Below are positions 7,456-12,901 of a stretch of 17,629 nt of DNA, piece after piece. Under the pieces are notes generated by a model. That model ran no database searches, was not told where the DNA came from, and saw only the letters and a list, made by a program, of their open reading frames with translations. Each line of letters starts with the position of its first letter. Position 1 is the stretch's first letter. This stretch comes from an uncultured Ilumatobacter sp. (lineage in GTDB: Bacteria > Actinomycetota > Acidimicrobiia > Acidimicrobiales > Ilumatobacteraceae), in assembly GCA_938049325.1 (NCBI GenBank), contig CALICC010000224.1:1-17629 (forward strand), given 5' to 3'. Position numbers and translations under genes: made by a program.

Positions 7456-7682
7456 TCGCCGCAGCACTCGCCGTGGGCCGTCGTCCGGCGTTGTGGACGA
7501 CAGCGGCTCGTCAGATGCGTCGGACCGCGCCGCCAGGGTGGTGGAGGCGGCGTCCGTTTCTTCCGGTGCCGTCGGGGTCGTACCTCGAGTTCAGGTTGCT
7601 GACGCAATACGGCGACGCCGAACATCGTTGGGAACCCGATGATGTGGTGAACTATCTCACATGGTGCAAAAACGCCCGGTGA
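7452..7682 (+). CDS. Small conserved-looking protein, function unknown
   Basis: A 76-codon frame starts at a TTG overlapping the stop of the acyl-CoA dehydrogenase gene (cTTGA). A GTG at 7473 is an alternative start giving 69 residues. The protein is basic and tryptophan-rich in the middle (APPGWWRRRPFLPVPSG), followed by SYLEFRLLTQYGDA and an acidic-then-aromatic end, EPDDVVNYLTWCKNAR. I recall similar short proteins with GWWRR-PFLP and DDVV-YL-WC segments as unnamed open reading frames in actinobacteria, but cannot verify this here. It has no membrane helix and no recognised catalytic motif. Apart from this frame, the 259 bases between the acyl-CoA dehydrogenase and HNH genes would be empty, and the spaced aromatic and proline pattern looks like real protein. 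The next gene has its own promoter 21 bases downstream. Confidence 0.65.
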   Translation: MIAAALAVGRRPALWTTAARQMRRTAPPGWWRRRPFLPVPSGSYLEFRLLTQYGDAEHRWEPDDVVNYLTWCKNAR

Positions 7683-7702
7683 AACGGCCGCCCGAGCTTC
7701 AC

Positions 7703-7708
7703 TAGGGT
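7703..7708 (+). promoter_or_regulatory. -10 element of the HNH gene (leaderless)
   Basis: TAGGGT ends 6 bases before the ATG at 7715. GTGAAA at 7679-7684 is a weak possible -35 with an 18-base spacer, overlapping the stop of the small upstream gene. No Shine-Dalgarno sequence lies in front of the ATG. Confidence 0.45.
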
Positions 7709-7714
7709 CCTCGG

Positions 7715-8212
7715 ATGCACAGCGCGCTGGTTCTCAATGCAAGCTATGAGCCGCTGAGTGTCGTGTCGGCCCGGCGCGCCACCTGTCTCGTGCTGGCCGA
7801 GAAGGCTGAACTGCTCGAAGACAACGGCACGGTGCTCCGGTCCGAAAGCGTGTCGTTTCCATGCCCGTCCGTGATTCGCCTGCGCTACATGGTCAAGGTG
7901 CCGTACGTCCGCCGAACGGCGCTCTCGCGTCGGGCGATCTTTGCTCGTGACGACCATCGGTGCCAATACTGCGGGACCCGTGCCGACTCGATCGACCACG
8001 TGATGCCGCGCTCGCGAGGCGGTGAGCACACCTGGGAGAACGTTGCCGCTGCGTGTCGACCGTGCAATCTCGGCAAGCGGGACCGAACCCCCGAGGAGGC
8101 CGGCATGCGGTTGGCTCGACCGTGCCGTGCGCCTCGTCAATCGGCGTGGGTCGTCGTGGCGCTGAGCGGAATCCCCGACACCTGGCGGCGCTACCTGCCG
8201 CTTGCTTCGTGA
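7715..8212 (+). CDS. HNH endonuclease family protein
   Basis: The 165-residue protein has an HNH (beta-beta-alpha metal) nuclease core at about 80-130: zinc-binding cysteine pairs C83/C86 and C114/C117, the DH pair D94 H95, and N109 and N118 in WENVAAACRPCNLGK. The first 75 residues form a separate N-terminal part beginning MHSALVLNASYEPLSVVS. This N-terminal pattern with the C-x2-C...DH...C-x2-C core is that of a widespread actinobacterial HNH family of unknown biological role. It is compact and not accompanied by a methyltransferase or immunity gene, so there is no sign of a restriction system. The ATG is chosen because of the leaderless-type -10 six bases before it. Its TGA overlaps the GTG of the lipoate-ligase-like gene (GTGA), so the two are likely co-translated, although no functional link is evident. 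Confidence 0.88.
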   Translation: MHSALVLNASYEPLSVVSARRATCLVLAEKAELLEDNGTVLRSESVSFPCPSVIRLRYMVKVPYVRRTALSRRAIFARDDHRCQYCGTRADSIDHVMPRSRGGEHTWENVAAACRPCNLGKRDRTPEEAGMRLARPCRAPRQSAWVVVALSGIPDTWRRYLPLAS

Positions 8213-8865
8213 CCTCGTCGGCGTGGAGCGTCGAACGAAGCCGGTCCACCGCAGCCGAATTTCACGGTCGGCCGATCCCGAATCCGGCCGAGCCTGTGGT
8301 GTGGTTGCACGAGATCACGGCGCCAGCATTGGTGCTCGGCTCGACGCAGCGTGACGATGTCGTTGACGTCGCCGCGTGTCGGCGTGCCGGCGTCGAGGTC
8401 GTGCGGCGTCGAAGCGGGGGAGGAGCGGTGTGGCTCGCTCCTGGTGAGGTCGTCTGGATCGATGTGATCGTCCCGGTGGGGCACGCTGGTTGGGCCGACG
8501 ACATCCATCGTCCGATGGTGTGGCTCGGACACCATCTCGCTCGCGCGTTCGATGCGGTCGGCGTCGACGGTGTCGACGTACACGACGGTCCAATGGAGAC
8601 AACGCCTCAGTCGCGGCTGGTGTGTTTCGACGGGCTGGGGCCCGGCGAGGTGACGCGACACGGAGGCAAGTTGGTGGGAATGAGCCAGCGGCGGACCAGA
8701 TCGGCCGCTCGCCTCCAGTGCTGCTGGTACACACAGCACGAACACGACTCGCTGGCGGAGTTGCTGCTCCCCGAAGTGTCCGTCGATGACTTGCGGCCGG
8801 TGGCGACTGTCGATTCGACATCGGCGGCGGCGGTTGTTCCGCTCCTGGCTGCATCGCTCGGCTGA
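8209..8865 (+). CDS. LplA/LipM-family lipoate or octanoate transferase-like protein
   Basis: From the GTG at 8209, overlapping the HNH stop, the protein is 218 residues. The biotin/lipoate A/B ligase fold is indicated by VVRRRSGGGAVW (64-75), the usual RR-(S/T)GGG(A/R)-V substrate loop, and by HGGKLVGMSQRR (151-162), in which K154 is the conserved lysine. C139 in LVCFDGLGPGEV sits where LipM/LipL-type acyltransferases carry their catalytic cysteine, whereas E. coli LplA lacks it. The accessory C-terminal domain of LplA is missing. The protein could therefore move octanoyl or lipoyl groups by a thioester route and not as an ATP-dependent ligase, but the exact reaction is open. The frame extends upstream without a stop, but the family part begins only after the GTG. 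A GC hairpin follows the stop by 11 bases. Confidence 0.78.
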   Translation: MTSSAWSVERSRSTAAEFHGRPIPNPAEPVVWLHEITAPALVLGSTQRDDVVDVAACRRAGVEVVRRRSGGGAVWLAPGEVVWIDVIVPVGHAGWADDIHRPMVWLGHHLARAFDAVGVDGVDVHDGPMETTPQSRLVCFDGLGPGEVTRHGGKLVGMSQRRTRSAARLQCCWYTQHEHDSLAELLLPEVSVDDLRPVATVDSTSAAAVVPLLAASLG

Positions 8866-8876
8866 GTCACACACTG

Positions 8877-8892
8877 CGCCGCTCGCGCGGCG
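8877..8892 (+). terminator. GC hairpin, possible terminator after the HNH/lip pair
   Basis: CGCCGC at 8877-8882 and GCGGCG at 8887-8892 form a perfect 6-bp stem with a 4-base loop, 11 bases after the lip-like stop codon. There is no T-run behind it, so it is at best a weak intrinsic terminator of the kind often proposed in high-GC genomes. Confidence 0.3.
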
Positions 8893-8927
8893 GTACCTGG
8901 ATCGATCGGCGACTTTCGCGCGCCCTC

Positions 8928-9022
8928 GGGGAGATTCGGGAAGATTCGGGGCGGATTGGGCGATTAGTGGGGGCAAATGGTTGACGATGGGGGCAAATGG
9001 GGGCATAGTGGGGGAGCTGGGA
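8928..9022 (+). promoter_or_regulatory. Phased MraZ operator array
   Basis: G-runs recur with about 10-base phase: GGG ending at 8930, 8940, 8950 and 8960, then TGGGGG at 8968, a TGG at 8978, and TGGGGG at 8988, 8998 and 9009, then TGGGA at 9018. The three upstream boxes at 8926-8950 read TCGGG (the last two as GATTCGGG); the downstream ones read TGGG(G). TGGGGGCAAATGG occurs twice exactly, at 8968-8980 and 8988-9000. E. coli MraZ binds TGGGN boxes with about 10-bp repeat upstream of its own gene, so this is read as the MraZ autoregulatory site. It overlaps both promoter hexamers, which suggests repression. Confidence 0.75.
8981..9009 (+). promoter_or_regulatory. mraZ (dcw operon) promoter
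   Basis: TTGACG at 8981-8986 and CATAGT at 9004-9009 are 17 bases apart, a good match to a primary sigma factor promoter. Transcription would start near 9016, giving a leader of about 70 bases before the mraZ GTG. The hexamers lie between and within the phased TGGGG boxes, so MraZ binding should block polymerase. Confidence 0.65.
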
Positions 9023-9027
9023 ACGTG

Positions 9028-9062
9028 ACCCCGACGGTCTCAGCGCGGCAGAACCTCGGGGT
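9028..9062 (+). other. Leader hairpin upstream of mraZ
   Basis: ACCCCGA at 9028-9034 pairs with TCGGGGT at 9056-9062 (7 bp, extendable by a G-T pair) around a 21-base loop. It lies in the predicted 5' leader, 10 bases upstream of the Shine-Dalgarno sequence AGGAAG (9073-9078). It has no U-tract and matches no riboswitch class known to me. Function is uncertain. Confidence 0.35.
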
Positions 9063-9087
9063 TTGATGAGGCAGGAAGTCGCAACGC

Positions 9088-9519
9088 GTGTTTGTTGGTG
9101 TCCACGAGCGTCAGCTCGATGAGCGAGGCAGGGTGGCTTTGCCGACCCCCTTCCGCTCGAGCATCGGCGAGCACTGCTACTTGACGTACGGCGACGATGG
9201 GTGCGTCCGGATCATGTCCGAAGACAACTTCCGAGCCGAGGCGGACGAGATGCTCGAAGCCGTCAAGCGCGGTGAGATCTCACGGAGCCGTCAGCGTGCG
9301 TTCGCCTCGTCGGTCGTGGTGGGTGCGCTCGACAAACAGGGTCGGCTCGTCGTCGACCCGCGTTTGCGCGAACACGCCGGCATCGAACCTCAGGCTCCCG
9401 TGGTCGTGCTCGGCGTGTTCGACCGGATCGAGATCTGGGAGCCGGGACGCTACGAGGCGGAAGAAAGCGCCGGTCAAAACGAAATCGCAGGCGACTCCGA
9501 AGGCAGAGGCGGACAATGA
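9088..9519 (+). CDS. mraZ: MraZ transcriptional regulator
   Basis: The 143-residue protein begins MFVGVHERQLDERGRVALP, the standard MraZ opening, and carries two SpoVT/AbrB-like half-domains, each with the DxxGR motif (D11-R15 and D82-R86). MraZ forms ring-shaped oligomers that bind direct repeats upstream of its own operon and repress the dcw genes. The last 20 residues are an acidic, glycine-rich tail outside the conserved fold. The GTG start is supported by AGGAAG 9 bases upstream and by the family N-terminus. The phased TGGGG boxes over the promoter are the expected target. ATGA at 9516-9519 joins its stop to the rsmH start, the usual mraZ-rsmH coupling. Confidence 0.96.
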   Translation: MFVGVHERQLDERGRVALPTPFRSSIGEHCYLTYGDDGCVRIMSEDNFRAEADEMLEAVKRGEISRSRQRAFASSVVVGALDKQGRLVVDPRLREHAGIEPQAPVVVLGVFDRIEIWEPGRYEAEESAGQNEIAGDSEGRGGQ

Positions 9520-10478
9520 CCACATTCGAACATGACCCGGTGATGGTCGACGAAATCGCCGCGATCTTCGACGCCGTGCCTGCGGGCACGATCGTCGACG
9601 CCACCCTCGGGGGCGGGGGGCACAGCGCGGCACTCCTGTCTCGACGCGCCGACATCGACATCCTCGGCATCGACCAGGACGCAGACGCGATTCAGGCCGC
9701 ACTCGAACGGCTGTCGGAGTTTGCCGACCGAGTCCGCACGAGTCGCCGTCGTTTCGACCAGCTCGACGAAGCAATGGAAGAGCATGGCGTCACCGAGATC
9801 AGCGGTGCGCTGTTCGACCTCGGTGTGTCGTCGCCGCAGCTCGACCGTCCGGAGCGTGGATTCTCCTACCGGAACGACGGTCCCGTCGACATGCGGATGG
9901 ACAGCGAACAGCAGTGGTCGGGTGACGACGTCGTCAACGGGTACGACGAGCACGAACTCACACGCATCATCCGCCAGCATGGCGACGAGCGATTTGCGCG
10001 CCGAGTCGCCAAGGCGATCGTCGCAGCACGACCCATCGAATCGACGACGCAGCTCGCCGAAGTCGTCACGTCGGCCATCCCCGCTGCAGCGCGCCGCACG
10101 GGCGGGCATCCCGCAAAGCGAACGTTCCAGGCGATTCGCATCGAGGTCAACGGTGAACTCGACGTGTTGCCTGGCGCGCTCGATCAGGCCGTCGCCGCCA
10201 CGTCGACGGGCGGACGAATCGCGGTGCTCTCGTACCACTCGGGTGAAGATCGCATCGCGAAGCAGCGCTTCGCCGAAGCGGCAGGAGCGTGTGACTGCCC
10301 GCACGACCTTCCGTGCGTCTGCGGAGCCGTTCAGACCGTGCGTGTCGTCCGTGGGATCCCGAAGCGAGCGTCGTCCGATGAGCAAGCTCGGAACCGGCGG
10401 GCTCGCAGCGCGCTGCTGCGCGTTGTCGAGAAGATCGATGCCACGCCGAAAGGCGAGCTGTTGCAGGTGGTCCGCTGA
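9516..10478 (+). CDS. rsmH: 16S rRNA (cytosine-1402-N4)-methyltransferase RsmH
   Basis: RsmH (MraW) methylates N4 of C1402 in 16S rRNA, using S-adenosylmethionine. The 320-residue length is typical. Seen in order are HDPVMVDE (6-13), the SAM loop VDATLGGGGHS (27-37), LFDLGVSSPQLDRPERGFSY (99-118) with the family DLGVSS, the VDMRMD segment (124-129), KRTFQAIRIEVNGEL (201-215) and VLSYHSGEDRIAKQRF (237-252). The C-terminal cysteine-rich patch CDCPHDLPCVCG (259-270) is common in the family. The start ATG overlaps the mraZ stop by ATGA, and its TGA overlaps the ftsL-like ATG (TGATG). In E. coli, RsmH has been reported to counteract MraZ, so the linked pair may set the level of the operon. Confidence 0.96.
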   Translation: MTTFEHDPVMVDEIAAIFDAVPAGTIVDATLGGGGHSAALLSRRADIDILGIDQDADAIQAALERLSEFADRVRTSRRRFDQLDEAMEEHGVTEISGALFDLGVSSPQLDRPERGFSYRNDGPVDMRMDSEQQWSGDDVVNGYDEHELTRIIRQHGDERFARRVAKAIVAARPIESTTQLAEVVTSAIPAAARRTGGHPAKRTFQAIRIEVNGELDVLPGALDQAVAATSTGGRIAVLSYHSGEDRIAKQRFAEAAGACDCPHDLPCVCGAVQTVRVVRGIPKRASSDEQARNRRARSALLRVVEKIDATPKGELLQVVR

Positions 10479-10969
10479 TGGCTGCCGCAGCGCGCACTCA
10501 TCGCCAGACCGCAGCGCCGCAGCCGTCGAAGCGCGCGGAACGGCGCACCGCGCCGTCGCTGCGTGTGGTGGAGGACCGCTCCCGCTGGCCCGCCGTCGTC
10601 GGCACTGCGCTGCTGTTCGTGGTCATGGCCGCGATGCTCGGCGCGGCGATCTTCCACACACAGCTCGCCGAACGCCAGTTGACCATTGACGAGCTGGAGC
10701 GCGAAGTGCAAGCCGAACGGTCGCGTTTCGACGAGCTGCGCCGGGATCGAGCACTCCTTCGCTCGCCGCAGCGCATCGCCGACGAAGCCTTACTGCTCGG
10801 GATGGTCCGCGGTGATGCGAGCCGCTTCATCGAGATCGACCCGACGTTGCTCGCCATTCAGATCGCAACGGCCGGCGCAACCGACGACGACGTGTCTCGG
10901 GTGATCGTCGAGACCGATCCGCTCGACCAGTTCCGCGACGTCAAGTCGGTATCGGCAGGACAGCTGTGA
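10478..10969 (+). CDS. ftsL: FtsL-like septum formation protein
   Basis: A 163-residue bitopic membrane protein placed between rsmH and ftsI, where ftsL belongs. Residues 1-37 are basic and cytoplasmic, 39-60 form one membrane helix, and about 62-95 are a heptad-rich coiled coil (ERQLTIDELEREVQAERSRF). The ending RSPQRIADEALLLGM (95-109) is the FtsL/DivIC pattern in which a short motif follows the coiled coil. About 50 further residues (114-163) have no recognisable motif and make the protein longer than E. coli FtsL (121 residues). FtsL with FtsB/DivIC links and activates the FtsW/FtsI septal synthase. Sequence conservation in the family is low, so the name rests on topology and position. 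It overlaps rsmH by one base and ftsI by four (GTGA). Confidence 0.82.
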   Translation: MAAAARTHRQTAAPQPSKRAERRTAPSLRVVEDRSRWPAVVGTALLFVVMAAMLGAAIFHTQLAERQLTIDELEREVQAERSRFDELRRDRALLRSPQRIADEALLLGMVRGDASRFIEIDPTLLAIQIATAGATDDDVSRVIVETDPLDQFRDVKSVSAGQL

Positions 10970-12894
10970 GTCGTCATCACGCGCCGATGGTGAAGGATCG
11001 CGTCAAGTCGAAGGCCGCGCCCCGTGACCAACGCCGACCGCAAGGTCGTCGCCGTAGCAGCACGCCGCCGAGGGGAACCAAGCGCCGCGCCGCGACGCGC
11101 ACGCAACGCACCGAGGCGGTGCGTCGCCGGATCACCGCGCCGCCGCCCGAGTTGCGCGCCCTGGATCAGAAGTCAGGCGTTCCGAGAATTCGGCTCATCG
11201 CGGCGCTCCTCGCACTGTCGCTCGCACTGGCTGTCATCGTCGGACGAGTCGCCATGCTCAAGACCTCGGATGCCGAGTCGTTCCGGTCGGCGGGGACACA
11301 GCAGTGGACCCGCACCACCGACATCATTCCGCAACGCGGCACGATCTTCGATCGGCACGGCAACGAACTCTCGCTCTCGGTGCCCGCCGCCGCGATCTCG
11401 ATCAACCCCAAGCTCCTCGAAGACGGCGCTGCCACCGTGCGAGTGCTCGACGATCTCCTCGGGCTGTCCGACGAGAAGGTGACGCAACTGCTGGCCGAAG
11501 TCGACGCAGCCGACCGTGGGTTCGTCTACGTGGCTCGTCAGGTCGACGCGTCGATCGGCGAACAGATCGCAGCGTTGAACCGCGCTGGCGTCAACGTCGA
11601 CCCGGAGGCGCGGCGCGAGCTGCCCGGCGGCGAAACTGCCCAAACCGTCCTCGGTCGTACGAACATCGACGGCGTCGGTATCGCCGGTCTCGAGATGCAG
11701 TACAACGACCTGTTGACCGGCTCGGGCGGGCAGTCGACGCGAGAGATCGGCCCGAACGGCCGAACGATCCCGGGCTCCGAGACGATCTCCGAAGCGCCGG
11801 TCGCAGGCGAGGACCTCGTGCTCACCATCGACCGGTCGATCCAGTTCACAACGGAGCAGGTGTTGCTCGAACAAGCTGACGCGATCGGCGCCCGTGGCGG
11901 GCTCATCGTCGTGATGGACACCGACACCGGCGAGATCTACGCCAACGCCTCGGTTCGTCGCGACAGCGAAACAGGTGAAGCGATGGTCACCAACGGCAAC
12001 TATGTGGCCGTCGACTCATACGAGCCCGGATCGGTCGCCAAGGTCATCACCGTGGCCGGCGCGCTGAACGAAGGTGCGGTCACCCCGGACACCGCATTCG
12101 AAGTGCCCTGGCGCGAGCAGTACTACGACGACCTTCTGTCGGACTCGCACGAGCATCCGACAGAAGTCATGACCGTCGCCGACATTCTCGTCGAGTCGTC
12201 GAACATCGGCACGATCAAGATCCAGCAGCGGATGGGCCGGTTCGTCCACCACGACTACATGACGGCATTCGGGCTCGGATCGAAGACCGCACTGGACTTT
12301 CCAGGCGAGTCGGCTGGCATCTTCAAGCCGGCCGACAAACTGTTCGGTTCCGAGCGGGTGACCGTGTCGTATGGGCAGGGTCTGTCCAGCACGCCCCTCC
12401 AGATGGCGGCGGCGATCAACACCATTGCGAATGGCGGCGTGTACGTGGCGCCGAAGCTCGTGCGCGCCACCGTCGGACCGGATGGAACGACCACCGAGAT
12501 GCCGGGGTCGCCTACTCGTCGTGTCGTCTCTGAGTGGGCTGCGGAACAGACCGCCGTGATGATGCAAGATGTTGTCTGTCACGGCACGGCAACCCGGGCA
12601 GCGGTCGAAGGGCTGCCGATCGCCGGCAAGACCGGTACCGCGTTCAAGGCCGCCGACAACGGGACCTACTTCGACGAGAACGGAAACCGCGTCTACTACG
12701 CGAGCTTCGTCGGCTTCTTCCCGGCCGACAACCCGCAGGTCACGGTGCTCGTCGCCATGGACGAACCACCCGCCGGCACCGGCAACCGGTTCGGTGGCAC
12801 TGCGGCGGCGCCAGTGTTCGCCGGCCTCGCTCCCACGCTCATCCATGAACTCGGCATCCAGCCGGCCGACGGCAGCGTCGGCTGCGAAGGGTGA
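10966..12894 (+). CDS. ftsI: Septal peptidoglycan transpeptidase (class B penicillin-binding protein)
   Basis: The 642-residue protein cross-links septal peptidoglycan. It has a long Arg/Lys-rich cytoplasmic tail (1-73), one membrane helix (about 76-97), the dimerisation/pedestal region starting with RGTIFDRHGNELS, and a transpeptidase domain with the three active-site motifs: S356-V-A-K359 (in EPGSVAKVIT), S411-S412-N413 (SxN) and K555-T-G (IAGKTGTA). No PASTA domain follows, as in other FtsI proteins. The GTG start lies in the GTGA overlap with the ftsL-like gene; the basic tail begins MSRHHAPMVKD. Class B enzymes work with the SEDS polymerase FtsW, which is encoded four genes downstream. 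A GAAGGG at its very end serves as ribosome site for murE, 7 bases after the stop. Beta-lactams are expected to acylate S356. Confidence 0.95.
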   Translation: MSRHHAPMVKDRVKSKAAPRDQRRPQGRRRSSTPPRGTKRRAATRTQRTEAVRRRITAPPPELRALDQKSGVPRIRLIAALLALSLALAVIVGRVAMLKTSDAESFRSAGTQQWTRTTDIIPQRGTIFDRHGNELSLSVPAAAISINPKLLEDGAATVRVLDDLLGLSDEKVTQLLAEVDAADRGFVYVARQVDASIGEQIAALNRAGVNVDPEARRELPGGETAQTVLGRTNIDGVGIAGLEMQYNDLLTGSGGQSTREIGPNGRTIPGSETISEAPVAGEDLVLTIDRSIQFTTEQVLLEQADAIGARGGLIVVMDTDTGEIYANASVRRDSETGEAMVTNGNYVAVDSYEPGSVAKVITVAGALNEGAVTPDTAFEVPWREQYYDDLLSDSHEHPTEVMTVADILVESSNIGTIKIQQRMGRFVHHDYMTAFGLGSKTALDFPGESAGIFKPADKLFGSERVTVSYGQGLSSTPLQMAAAINTIANGGVYVAPKLVRATVGPDGTTTEMPGSPTRRVVSEWAAEQTAVMMQDVVCHGTATRAAVEGLPIAGKTGTAFKAADNGTYFDENGNRVYYASFVGFFPADNPQVTVLVAMDEPPAGTGNRFGGTAAAPVFAGLAPTLIHELGIQPADGSVGCEG

Positions 12895-12901
12895 TCCGAC
12901 C

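Noticed and set aside
7715..8212. HNH gene as part of a restriction or defence system
   Set aside because: No methyltransferase, helicase, toxin-antitoxin partner or phage gene is nearby; the neighbours are a small protein and a lipoyl-transferase-like gene.
8928..9022. The repeats before mraZ as a CRISPR or tandem-repeat element
   Set aside because: Units are about 10 bases, degenerate apart from the G-run, have no spacers of CRISPR size, and overlap a promoter in front of mraZ, which fits an operator.
8786..9028. 80-residue open frame across the lip-mraZ intergenic region
   Set aside because: It overlaps the end of the lip-like gene in another frame and the repeats of the MraZ array explain its glycine-rich end; no ribosome site.
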